NCBI RefSeq assembly: GCF_044762745.1
Contig: NZ_JBIWEX010000024.1
Span: 6,023-70,022 of the forward strand
DNA length: 64,000 bases
Reading direction: 5' to 3'
From: Psychrobacillus sp044762745
GTDB taxonomy: Bacteria > Bacillota > Bacilli > Bacillales_A > Planococcaceae
The notes beneath the pieces were generated by a model, which worked only from the letters and a program-made list of their open reading frames with translations, did no database searches and had not been told where the DNA came from. A program made the position numbers and the translations under genes. Position 1 is the stretch's first letter, and each line of letters begins with the position of its first letter. Shown here one piece after another: positions 8,437-16,321 of this stretch.

Positions 8437-8877
8437 CTACCCCCTATAAACACTATCACATGTTCCTGGTGCAGGTTCATAGAAACAATGTTGTTTATAT
8501 TGACCAGTAAAAGGTTGATCGTACCATGTTGGAGGGCATGGACCATATGGATTAAAGTACCAAAGCGCATATTTTGCTGGGTGGTCTCGCCAAAAATCCA
8601 AAACCTTTTTGGCTAAATTTTTTTCGACACCTCTCGCTCTTTGATAAAACAAATTACCTTTCTGAACAGCTTCAAAAGAAAAATTTCCTCCTTGTACATG
8701 AAAGATGACATCTTCAATTGATCTTAAATCACTAAAGTCTATACAATCGGCTATAACACGATTAACAATTACATTTCCAACATATAACATTCCTTGCTGT
8801 CCTTCAGCTTCTGCTTCTGCCCTCATCATCCTTGCCACTAAGTCAACGTCTGAACTTTTGTACTGTACTCTTGGCAT
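8437..8877 (-). CDS. cwlJ: spore cortex-lytic cell wall hydrolase CwlJ
   Basis: This 146-residue protein of the Hydrolase_2 (SleB/CwlJ catalytic) family degrades cortex peptidoglycan during germination. It starts directly at the catalytic domain (VDLVARMMRAEAEAEGQQGMLYVGNVIVNRV), as CwlJ does, with no signal peptide or binding domain. The glutamate in RAEAEAEG is the expected catalytic residue. The length agrees with B. subtilis CwlJ. The ribosome site is GAGGTGA. The minus strand 17 bases before the ATG reads CATACTAT, close to a sigma-E -10 box, which fits mother-cell expression, but the -35 is unclear. A GerQ partner is not present nearby. Confidence 0.94.
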   Translation of the reverse strand: MPRVQYKSSDVDLVARMMRAEAEAEGQQGMLYVGNVIVNRVIADCIDFSDLRSIEDVIFHVQGGNFSFEAVQKGNLFYQRARGVEKNLAKKVLDFWRDHPAKYALWYFNPYGPCPPTWYDQPFTGQYKQHCFYEPAPGTCDSVYRG

Positions 8878-9003
8878 TTATTCACCTCAACTATATAGTA
8901 TGAAAAAAAGCCTGCAATGATGTCATTGCTAGTAAAAAAAGAACAAAGTTCACAACCGTATCCACAAGTGGCTCACCCCATATCAATTTTATACCAATTC
9001 TTC

Positions 9004-9237
9004 CTATACGCTATTCCAATACAGTACTACTAAGAAACGTACCACATTATAGTACGCTTTTCTTGCTCTATTTCGTTTGTATTTAATATAATCAGCTTTC
9101 CTATCAGGAGTAACATTCGTATGTAAATCAATTTCGGAGTAATTATCAAAGATTCCTCTAGCTAAGTTTCTGTTCGAGTTTAAAGCTATTAACTTTATAA
9201 TATAGATACCAAAAACCTGTAATATATTTCCAGAATA
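9004..9237 (-). pseudogene. possible 3' remnant of an unknown gene
   Basis: A 77-codon stretch open on the minus strand ends at TAG (9004-9006) and begins right after a TAA. It has no ATG and no plausible start near its 5' end. The encoded peptide looks protein-like: a hydrophobic start (GNILQVFGIYIIKLIAL), a polar middle (YSEIDLHTNVTPDRK) and a basic then hydrophobic end (KRNRARKAYYNVVRFLVVL). No family is recognised. It may be the end of a truncated membrane protein gene, or chance. Confidence 0.3.
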
Positions 9238-9339
9238 TTAGTGTCTACTTATTTGTTAGCCTAAAAGGAAATTGCTATACATAGATACTGATTTACAAAT
9301 GAAATTAGTAAATATATTTATACTATTCTGTTAATTGTG

Positions 9340-9364
9340 TATAATGTATTTGAGCGAACGCTCA
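9340..9364 (+). promoter_or_regulatory. -10 box and TGAGCG palindrome before MBL gene
   Basis: TATAAT (9340-9345) is followed after five bases by the perfect palindrome-with-spacer TGAGCG-AA-CGCTCA (9351-9364), so a bound protein would cover the transcription start. The pattern is like TetR-family operators. No TetR gene is adjacent, so the regulator would be encoded elsewhere. The -35 is weak. Confidence 0.5.
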
Positions 9365-9405
9365 ATCATAATCTTTCAATCAATGAATATAAGGAGGAAT
9401 GACTT

Positions 9406-10392
9406 CTGAAAAAATCCAACATTAATTTCTTTGAAAGAAAATTTCCAAGTGCAAATATGATCCTTATTAAGGATCAGCTCCCGATTCTTATTGATACTGG
9501 TTTTGGAAGTGATGTTGATAATACAGAGCAATTAATGAAAGAAGCAGGCGTTTCGCCACAAGAATTACACCTTATTGTGAACACGCACTATCATAGTGAC
9601 CATGTTGGAGGCAATTTTCATCTTCAAAAAAACTATGGTGTTAAGATTGCTGCTCATAAATGGGAAGCGGATTTAATTAATTGTTGTGACACTGAAGCCT
9701 GTAGTGCTGAATGGTTAGATCAACCTGTAGAACCTTATCGAGTCGATATAAAGCTGACAGATAGCGAAGAAATTGATACAGGAAGCAGAATCTTGAAAGT
9801 CCTACACACACCGGGACATACGTTAGGGCATATTTCTTTATATGAACCTGAAGAAGGGATATTGATTTGTGGGGATCTCTTTCATAAAAATGACATCGGT
9901 TGGTTAAATATTTTTCGAGAGGGTGTTAACTCTATCCAACGATCTTTAGAAAGTTTGGAACGATTGTCCAATCTGCGGATCAAGCATGCTTATTCCGGCC
10001 ATGGCCCTCAAATGGAGAATCCTCAAGCTGCCATTGATGCGGCAAGGACACGGTTTGAAAAGTGGCTAAAATCGCCAGAAAAAGTTTCATGGCATGCCTG
10101 CAAAAGGATTTTTTCATTCACATTAATCATAAAAAACGGATTGGCAAAAGAAGATATCGATGACTACCTGTTGCAGTGCGGCTGGTTTCAGGATTTTGCA
10201 CGCTACTCTTTACAGATTCAACCGGAAGAATTTATTCAAATCCTGCTCGATGAAATGATTCGTTCCGGAGCAGCAAGCTGGCATGATCATACATTAATGG
10301 CTAACACTCCATACCAAGCCCCTCAAACGAAATGGACGATCAATAACATAAAACCGAAAGATTGGAAACGTAAGGATTTCTCCCATAGCTAA
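9406..10392 (+). CDS. metallo-beta-lactamase-fold hydrolase
   Basis: This 328-residue MBL-fold protein carries the metal motif THYHSDHVGG (H-x-H-x-D-H), then HTPGHTLGHIS, GDLFH and a final GHG. The C-terminal 100 residues form an all-helical extension, as in MBL proteins with a winged-helix tail. The start appears to be CTG at 9406: AAGGAGG (9391-9397) is 8 bases upstream, the frame is closed by a TGA just before, and the extra residues LKKSNINFFERKFPSAN fit the family N-terminus. The next ATG (9457) has no ribosome site. The hotdog gene follows 44 bases later. The substrate is unknown. Confidence 0.85.
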   Translation: MKKSNINFFERKFPSANMILIKDQLPILIDTGFGSDVDNTEQLMKEAGVSPQELHLIVNTHYHSDHVGGNFHLQKNYGVKIAAHKWEADLINCCDTEACSAEWLDQPVEPYRVDIKLTDSEEIDTGSRILKVLHTPGHTLGHISLYEPEEGILICGDLFHKNDIGWLNIFREGVNSIQRSLESLERLSNLRIKHAYSGHGPQMENPQAAIDAARTRFEKWLKSPEKVSWHACKRIFSFTLIIKNGLAKEDIDDYLLQCGWFQDFARYSLQIQPEEFIQILLDEMIRSGAASWHDHTLMANTPYQAPQTKWTINNIKPKDWKRKDFSHS

Positions 10393-10436
10393 AAAATGTG
10401 AGGCTTATGATTAAAGGAAATAAAGGAGGAATAACA

Positions 10437-10820
10437 TTGTCTTTAAAAGTAGGCGATATTATTGTATTTGAACGGACTTTTACAGTAGAAGATGTGGAAT
10501 TGTTTACGAAGGTTTCAAGAGACGAAGGGATTCATCATTTAACCCCAGATGAACAGGGTAGACTTGTAGTTCAAGGATTACTGACGGCAACTCTGCCAAC
10601 AAAAGTGGGTGGAGATAATAATGTATTGGCCCGTACGATGAATTTTGAGTTCTTAAGACCTGTGTTTACGGAAGATACTATAATTTGTGAAGTTAAAATT
10701 GGAAAATATGAAAGACTAGAAAACAAAAATAATAGAACAGCTATTACTGCATCTTTTTTATGTAAAAATCAGGCTGAAAAAGAAGTGCTAAAAGGCGATT
10801 TCTCAGGTGTAATACTTTAA
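10437..10820 (+). CDS. MaoC-like hotdog-fold dehydratase-type protein
   Basis: This 127-residue protein has the hotdog layout of MaoC/enoyl-CoA hydratase 2 proteins: KVGDIIVFERTFTVEDVELFTKVSRDEG, then VVQGLLTATLPTKVGG and the NFEFLRPVFTEDTI segment. The usual catalytic D-x-NP-x-H is not intact (here DEGIHHL), so activity is uncertain. The start is a TTG preceded by AAAGGAGG; an upstream ATG lacks a ribosome site. It is co-transcribed with the MBL-fold gene. Together the pair may act on an acyl-CoA or thioester, which is inference. Confidence 0.75.
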   Translation: MSLKVGDIIVFERTFTVEDVELFTKVSRDEGIHHLTPDEQGRLVVQGLLTATLPTKVGGDNNVLARTMNFEFLRPVFTEDTIICEVKIGKYERLENKNNRTAITASFLCKNQAEKEVLKGDFSGVIL

Positions 10821-10844
10821 ATTCTTATGCTTTCTTCCCCCAAA

Positions 10845-10872
10845 AATCAATTACGCCCCGGCGTAATTGATT
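10845..10872. terminator. perfect 13-bp inverted repeat, terminator-like
   Basis: AATCAATTACGCC and its exact complement are separated by only two bases. The element follows the MBL/hotdog pair and probably ends that transcript, although the following T run is short. The similar core AATTACGCC is, from memory, frequent as a dispersed repeat in related Bacillales. Confidence 0.6.
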
Positions 10873-10942
10873 AAATTTGTTCAATTCCTAGTCTTCGATA
10901 GTCGCTGATTTCCCTCGCTCCAATTGATAACTTCTGAATCTC

Positions 10943-11296
10943 TTATCTGCTATTTTCCGTATGGATTAGATTAATTCTTCCCTCGATAAAATCATTTAGA
11001 AATGAGCCAGTAACATTGTTCCTTGGGTATTCCCTAACTTGAAATACCTTCCCTGACTCGATTTGGTAATAATAATTGATATCACTTTCATCTTCAAACA
11101 CTACACATACACTCCATACAGGTAACTTGGAAAATATTCCTTCAATTGATTGGATTTCTTGAAAATCATACCCCTTGTCTTCTATTAAATATGCCTCCAC
11201 TTGCTTTTCTAAGCTATTTTTCTTCAACTCAATATAACAAAATGGAATAAGAACAATAACTACAAAAAATAGTAATAGATATACTCTTTTTTTCAT
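10943..11296 (-). CDS. DUF3139-like membrane-anchored protein
   Basis: This 117-residue protein has one N-terminal membrane helix (about residues 4-22) followed by LEKQVEAYLIEDKGYDFQEIQSIEG and VWSVCVVFEDESDINYYY. This is the pattern of DUF3139 proteins, small exported proteins of unknown function in Bacillus. It is monocistronic and convergent with the hotdog gene. Confidence 0.75.
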   Translation of the reverse strand: MKKRVYLLLFFVVIVLIPFCYIELKKNSLEKQVEAYLIEDKGYDFQEIQSIEGIFSKLPVWSVCVVFEDESDINYYYQIESGKVFQVREYPRNNVTGSFLNDFIEGRINLIHTENSR

Positions 11297-11426
11297 GGTA
11301 GCAATACTTCTCCCTTTCTATTACACATTCTTTTTATAGCAAAAACTCAAAAACTTTCCACTTCATACAGTACCAAAGTATATGACAAGCATACTATACT
11401 TGTATAAAGACTAGGAGGGATTTTCA

Positions 11427-12134
11427 TTGTCTAACGATTATTTAGATTTAATAGCTTATTTTGGAATTGGGGGTGCACATCCAGGAGGATTTGCTCTGAC
11501 CGAGTCTATATTAGGAGGCGAAAACATTCAGCCAATGGAAGCTGTACTAGATGTAGGTTGTGGGACGGGGCAAACTGCTGCTTTTTTAGCTAAAAGTTTT
11601 CATTGCCAAGTGACTGCGATAGACAATCACCCCATTATGGTTGAAAAAGCGAAGAAACGATTGAAAAATAATAAACCTCCTATCAATGTGATAGAAGGAA
11701 ATGCTGAAAATTTAGGTTTAGCAGATGATTCCTTCGACTTAGCTATTGCCGAATCAGTAATCGTCTTTACTAACATTTCGAAAACATTAAATGAGCTAGC
11801 GCGTGTATTAAGAGACACGGGTAGAATGATTATTATAGAAATGACAGCCGAACAAAATCTACCCGAAGCATTGCGAAAAGAAATACGTCGTTTATACGGA
11901 ATACGTGAAGTTTTAAATGAAGAAGAGTGGAGATCAAAATTACAGCAAGCTGGGTTCACTAAAATTGAAATTATACCAACTCCATCTGCACTTATACTAA
12001 GTGAACTGGATGACATCAATCAATCCAAAAATATCCATTCAAAATTCTTCGACCTCTGGGAGGAACATCATCAATTAACACTTCAGAACAATCAATTCAT
12101 TGGCTACCGGGTATTTAAATGTCATTTATGTTAA
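11427..12134 (+). CDS. class I SAM-dependent methyltransferase
   Basis: This 235-residue methyltransferase has motif I VLDVGCGTGQTAAFLA (about residues 40-55), then AIDNHPIMVEKAKKRL, NVIEGNAENLGLADDSFDLAIAES and the post-core RVLRDTGRMIIIEM. The N-terminal YFGIGGAHPGGFALT is unusual and probably caps the active site. The TTG start is set by AGGAGGG. It overlaps the 3' end of the convergent DUF2268 gene by 20 bases. The substrate is unknown. Confidence 0.88.
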   Translation: MSNDYLDLIAYFGIGGAHPGGFALTESILGGENIQPMEAVLDVGCGTGQTAAFLAKSFHCQVTAIDNHPIMVEKAKKRLKNNKPPINVIEGNAENLGLADDSFDLAIAESVIVFTNISKTLNELARVLRDTGRMIIIEMTAEQNLPEALRKEIRRLYGIREVLNEEEWRSKLQQAGFTKIEIIPTPSALILSELDDINQSKNIHSKFFDLWEEHHQLTLQNNQFIGYRVFKCHLC

Positions 12135-12969
12135 TAGGGAAGTCGGAACCAGCGATTATTTCTTCAGAAGATTTCTTATATAACTCATTATTCGGAAAGG
12201 GACCATGCTTCTTTTGAAAACTGTCTACAATTTGAAAGCCTATATGATAACCGATCCATTTCGGCAAGCGACTCCCAGCTTTACCAAATAAATAAACCTG
12301 ATGATGTTTAACCCCTGTAATATTTAGCGAGGGGAGAAAATGTTTTCTCCAAACAGCGAGGGCTTCTTCAAATGCATAAAAACTTATCCAAGGTGCTAAC
12401 CACTTTTCACCATACAAGTCCTTTACCGCATATTCCCCAAGTCCTTCAATAATTAGAGAATCCTTTAAAGAAATCATACTTGGAGCTAGATTCAAATAAT
12501 CTAGTCGGCACACATGATTATACTCATGTGCAAAGAGAGCCTTTATTTCTTCCGTATGGAGATCGGGAGATAAAAACAAAAATAATGTCCCTCTATAAGC
12601 TATGCCATTTTTTTTAGGAATGTCCTTTCTTGAGTTTCCATTTGCATTTTCTATTGGGAAAATATAGATGGATACTTTCGGACCATTCCACCGTTTTCTT
12701 AATAATTTATATTCCTGTTTCACGATTTGCCACACATTTTGCGCTTCCATTCGTTTGACTGTATCTTTTATGTTCCGCCATTCCTCCGGTTTAAATAAAC
12801 CATTCCTTAGAAGTTCATACTGTACTACATCTTGATTTACAGTGGGGAATAATTTCATGAGTGGCTCACATATTATCTCGGAATGTCTAGAAGTTGCTCC
12901 TTTTCCCGATTGCTCTTCGCAAAGTTCAACAAATTTATAAAGCATATTCTGCGTTTGAATTACTGGCAT
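12115..12969 (-). CDS. DUF2268 putative zinc-dependent protease
   Basis: This 284-residue protein has the zincin motif HEYNHVCRLDYL (HExxH-like, here HEYNH) at about residues 167-171, preceded by YRGTLFLFLSPDL and followed by a conserved glutamate in IIEGLGEYAV. This is the DUF2268 architecture of predicted Zn-dependent proteases related to YjaZ of B. subtilis. No signal peptide is visible, so it is probably cytoplasmic. Its 3' end runs into the convergent methyltransferase gene. Confidence 0.82.
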   Translation of the reverse strand: MPVIQTQNMLYKFVELCEEQSGKGATSRHSEIICEPLMKLFPTVNQDVVQYELLRNGLFKPEEWRNIKDTVKRMEAQNVWQIVKQEYKLLRKRWNGPKVSIYIFPIENANGNSRKDIPKKNGIAYRGTLFLFLSPDLHTEEIKALFAHEYNHVCRLDYLNLAPSMISLKDSLIIEGLGEYAVKDLYGEKWLAPWISFYAFEEALAVWRKHFLPSLNITGVKHHQVYLFGKAGSRLPKWIGYHIGFQIVDSFQKKHGPFPNNELYKKSSEEIIAGSDFPININDI

Positions 12970-13133
12970 GCATCTCTTCCTTTTTTTCTTTTTTCCTTAT
13001 CAAATGTTTACACTTCAAATTATTTTAGAAACTTGATATTTTTTGTAATCCATCATTCGTTAGACGTTTGTCTTTCGTGTAATATTATGAACCGCATATG
13101 TTAGTAGGACATACATGGGAGAGGAGGACGAAT

Positions 13134-13382
13134 ATGAGTCGATTTGATTTATATAATCAATGTTGTAGATATCATGGGCAAAGAGTGAGAATAACTTGTC
13201 GTGGTGGTAGAGTTTACACAGGTGAAATTACTAGAGTTAGCAGAAATAAAGTTTGGATTCGACCAGATGCAGGATTTGGTGGGTATGGTTATGGCTTTTT
13301 TGGTGAAGGATTTGGTGCTGGCTTTGGTATTGCACTAGGTGCAATTACCGGAATCGCTTTAGCTTCCGTATTTTTTTGGTAA
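13134..13382 (+). CDS. small glycine-rich protein with Sm-like core
   Basis: This 82-residue protein starts at the ATG after GAGAGGAGG; a longer reading from 13098 lacks a site. The first half (YNQCCRYHGQRVRITCRGGRVYTGEITRV) reads like a short SH3/Sm-type beta-barrel. The second half is a glycine/aromatic linker (GFGGYGYGFFGEGFGAGFG) ending in a hydrophobic helix. Similar short proteins occur in spore-forming Bacillales, but I cannot name a function. Confidence 0.7.
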   Translation: MSRFDLYNQCCRYHGQRVRITCRGGRVYTGEITRVSRNKVWIRPDAGFGGYGYGFFGEGFGAGFGIALGAITGIALASVFFW

Positions 13383-13438
13383 GACATATCCTATCCTATT
13401 CAAGTACATTCCATTATGCTTACCTGTAAGATAATAAG

Positions 13439-13471
13439 AAAGGGAATAGGTGATCTTGCCCATTCCCTTTT
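13439..13471 (+). terminator. intrinsic terminator of glycine-rich protein gene
   Basis: AAAGGGAAT and ATTCCCTTT form the stem, with extra GG/CC pairs inside, followed by a T-rich tail on the plus strand. Confidence 0.8.
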
Positions 13472-13643
13472 ATATTATGCTAAAGAAAATGATATGATAT
13501 ATACAATGTAGATCTATCAAAAACAGAAACTGTGAACACTTGTTAGTAAGTCCTGTTTAGAAAGTTGAAGATCACGTTTCCAAGTTAAGTTGACTTCCGA
13601 TTTCTACCCATTGTTAAAAACATTCCATTCTAACTATTACCCA

Positions 13644-14063
13644 TTACCATTCCTCAAACGTTTTACGATAACCAAAAAAGCTCCTAAAACTTTGTTTGTC
13701 ATAATAACTACTAGATGAACTAGTAGTTAAAAGTTCCATCCTCGTTTTTGGAAATTTAGTATGTACGAACTTCAATAAATCTGTTCCTATCCCAAGCCCA
13801 CGATAATTTTTATTAATTACTAATTCGCAAACAAAAAGTGTAATAGTACCATCCGTTATTCCTCTTATGTATCCAATGATATGATCATTTGCACATGCTA
13901 CGTATGCAATATTCGAATTGCTCCAAGCGTTTTTGGTATCTTCCTTTTTTGTAACAAGATTATTCCATTCTTCTTCTATATTTAATTGATGAATGCTTGC
14001 AAAATCTTCTGCTGCATATGCACGAAAATGAATGGCTTCCTTATCTTCTTTTCTACTATTCAT
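13644..14063 (-). CDS. GNAT-family N-acetyltransferase
   Basis: This 139-residue protein has the GNAT layout: IHFRAYAAEDFASIHQL at the start, a VCELVINKNYRGLGIGTDLL acetyl-CoA pyrophosphate-binding loop (Q/RxxGxG/A as YRGLGIG), and SSYYDKQSFRSFFGYRKTF near the end. The substrate is unknown. It is divergent from the prolyl oligopeptidase gene. Confidence 0.88.
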   Translation of the reverse strand: MNSRKEDKEAIHFRAYAAEDFASIHQLNIEEEWNNLVTKKEDTKNAWSNSNIAYVACANDHIIGYIRGITDGTITLFVCELVINKNYRGLGIGTDLLKFVHTKFPKTRMELLTTSSSSSYYDKQSFRSFFGYRKTFEEW

Positions 14064-14157
14064 GTCTAACTTCCCCTTCTTTTAAACCTATTTCCCTGTC
14101 GATTGATTATATTCTCCAAAACTAGTAGTATCTCCTTTATATTTTTTAAAGAGCTAT

Positions 14158-14173
14158 TGGCATATAACTTGCA
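14158..14173 (+). promoter_or_regulatory. sigma-54 promoter of prolyl oligopeptidase gene
   Basis: TGGCAT-ATAAC-TTGCA matches the -24/-12 consensus with the exact five-base spacing. It lies 47 bases before the ATG, and the ribosome site is AAAAAGGAGAG. It is one of six such sites in the island. Confidence 0.82.
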
Positions 14174-14220
14174 TATATTTACTAATGTAAAAATACAACC
14201 TAAAAAGGAGAGCTAATCAG

Positions 14221-16263
14221 ATGCAAATAAAAAAGGAAAAAGAGATTGTTAGTAATAACTATCATGGCACCATTGTGGAAGACCCTTTCAGATGGCTAGA
14301 AGATGATAATAGTATTGAAACACAAAAATGGGGAGACAACCAAAACAAAAAAACACAAGCCTATTTCAGCAAAATACAAGAAAGAGCGAGCATAAAAGAC
14401 AAGCTCACTAAGCATTGGAATTATGAAAAGTATTTTATTCCTCAAAAGGAAGGTTCGTATTACTACTTTCAAAAAAATGATGGCTTACAAAATCAGCCTG
14501 TATTCTATCGCGCACAATCACTTACAGATGTTAAGCCAGAAGTAATAATTGATCCAAATACATTGAATCCAGAAGGCACAACTGCACTAACAAACATTTC
14601 CTTCAATAAAGAAGGAACGTTGATGGCATACGCAATTTCCGAGAATGGCAGCGACTGGCAAGAAATAAAAATTCGAAATATGGAAACAGGTGTTGAATAT
14701 CCCGAAACAATCACAAGATGTAAATTTAGTAGTCTTGCTTGGATCGAAAATGGTACCGGATTCTATTACAGTCGCTTTCCTGAACAAGGAACGGTAGAAC
14801 CCGTAGATGAAAGTAATTATAATCGTCTCTATTATCACGTCGTAAATACATCTCAATCGGAGGATAAATTAATCCATGAAAGACAGGATGATAAAGAGCT
14901 GGCGTTCCGACCAATTATCTCAGATGATTACAAATATGTCTTACTTGAATCATGGAAAGGTACAGAAAATAAGAGTCGCCTTTATTATCGTGGGGTTGAA
15001 AGTGAAGAATCCTTTATTCCTCTAGCAGATGCCGGAGATGCCTACTATTCTTTTATTGGAAATAAAGGATCTACTTTTTTTGTTTATACAAATAAAGATG
15101 CACCGAATGGAAAAATAGTGGCAATGAACATTAACGAGCCAGAAATGAAAAATTGGAAAGAAATTATTCCTGAACAACAAGATGTCATGTCATTTATTAA
15201 AATAGTAGATGATCAACTAGCCATTACGTATATGCACCATGCCAAAGATCAAATAAAGTTGTATGACCTTGAAGGTGTGTTTCATAAGGTATTAGATCTA
15301 CCAGTTATGATTACAGTGACAAATATTAGCACCAATAAGCGAGATAAAGAAATGTTCATTAGTTATACTTCCTATTTAACACCGACGACCGTTATACGAT
15401 ATGATTTTCAAACTAACACTTTAGAAACCGTTTTTTCATCGAAAGTGAGTTTAGATAGTGCTCGCTTTGAAACAACACAAGTTTTTTATCCATCTACCGA
15501 TGGAACGAATATCCCGATGTTTATCACTCATAAAAAAGGCATCCAGCTAAATGGGGAGCACCCTGTACTCTTATACGGATATGGTGGGTTTAATATTAGC
15601 ATGACCCCTTCCTACTCTGCTTCAATTGCAATGTTTATCGAGGATGGAGGTATTTACGCTGTAGCGAACATTAGAGGCGGCGGTGAATACGGTGAAGATT
15701 GGCATCAAGCCGGAACGTTTGAAAGAAAGCAACAAGTGTTTGATGATTTTATTGCAGCGACTGAATGGTTAATTAGTAGTGGTTATACAAATTCTTCTAA
15801 AATAGCGATTATGGGAGGTAGTAATGGGGGACTTTTAGTTTCGGCTTGTATGAACCAACGACCTGATTTGTATAATACAGTTATTTGCCAAGTGCCTGTG
15901 ACGGACATGCTTCGATATCAACATTTCACAGTTGGACGTTTTTGGACATCGGAGTTTGGCAATGCAGAAGAGAACGCGGAACATTTCAAAACAATCTATG
16001 CCTATTCTCCGCTCCATAATATTTCGCCAAATCAAAAGTATCCAGCCACATTAATCACTACAGCTGATACAGACGACCGGGTTGTCCCGCTTCATGCGAA
16101 AAAATATGCGGCTACCCTTCAAGAGGCTCAAATTGGTGAAGCTCCTATTCTCTTAAGAATTGAAAAGGATGCGGGTCACGGTCTAGGAAAACCAACTTCC
16201 AAGATAATCGAAGAACATACGGATATTTATACTTTTATATATAAATTCCTAGAGATGAATTAA
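14221..16263 (+). CDS. prolyl oligopeptidase (S9A serine peptidase)
   Basis: This 680-residue enzyme cleaves short proline-containing peptides on the carboxyl side of proline. Residues 1-400 form the propeller after the conserved start (DPFRWLEDDNS). The C-terminal alpha/beta-hydrolase domain carries GGSNGGLLV (catalytic Ser), TADTDDRVVP (Asp) and DAGHGLGKP (His). The LLYGYGGFNISMTP and ANIRGGGEYGEDWHQAG segments are typical of the S9A branch. There is no signal peptide, so it acts on imported peptides in the cytoplasm. It has its own sigma-54 promoter and is convergent with the peptide transporter operon, whose products would feed it. Confidence 0.95.
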   Translation: MQIKKEKEIVSNNYHGTIVEDPFRWLEDDNSIETQKWGDNQNKKTQAYFSKIQERASIKDKLTKHWNYEKYFIPQKEGSYYYFQKNDGLQNQPVFYRAQSLTDVKPEVIIDPNTLNPEGTTALTNISFNKEGTLMAYAISENGSDWQEIKIRNMETGVEYPETITRCKFSSLAWIENGTGFYYSRFPEQGTVEPVDESNYNRLYYHVVNTSQSEDKLIHERQDDKELAFRPIISDDYKYVLLESWKGTENKSRLYYRGVESEESFIPLADAGDAYYSFIGNKGSTFFVYTNKDAPNGKIVAMNINEPEMKNWKEIIPEQQDVMSFIKIVDDQLAITYMHHAKDQIKLYDLEGVFHKVLDLPVMITVTNISTNKRDKEMFISYTSYLTPTTVIRYDFQTNTLETVFSSKVSLDSARFETTQVFYPSTDGTNIPMFITHKKGIQLNGEHPVLLYGYGGFNISMTPSYSASIAMFIEDGGIYAVANIRGGGEYGEDWHQAGTFERKQQVFDDFIAATEWLISSGYTNSSKIAIMGGSNGGLLVSACMNQRPDLYNTVICQVPVTDMLRYQHFTVGRFWTSEFGNAEENAEHFKTIYAYSPLHNISPNQKYPATLITTADTDDRVVPLHAKKYAATLQEAQIGEAPILLRIEKDAGHGLGKPTSKIIEEHTDIYTFIYKFLEMN

Positions 16264-16278
16264 AGTGTATAAAAAAAT

Positions 16279-16321
16279 AAGAAGACTGTCTAAAATGAAC
16301 AACATTCTAGACAGTCTTCTT
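16279..16321. terminator. bidirectional terminator between peptidase and permease genes
   Basis: A 14-bp perfect stem (AAGAAGACTGTCTA and its complement) with a 15-base loop lies between convergent genes and has A/T runs on both sides. Confidence 0.9.

Larger units (their letters stand above)
8878..9405. other. intergenic region with gene remnant and a palindrome
   Basis: The gap lies between divergent cwlJ and the metallo-beta-lactamase gene. It holds an inverted repeat GCAATGA-TG-TCATTGC at 8914-8929 flanked by T runs on the minus strand (a possible terminator of a lost transcript), a startless coding-like stretch at 9004-9237, and the palindrome at 9351-9364. Confidence 0.5.

Noticed and set aside
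9399..9425. ATG directly after AAGGAGG, opening a short frame before the MBL gene
   Set aside because: It closes after eight codons (MTSEKIQH). The ribosome site is better explained by the CTG-started, homologous frame.
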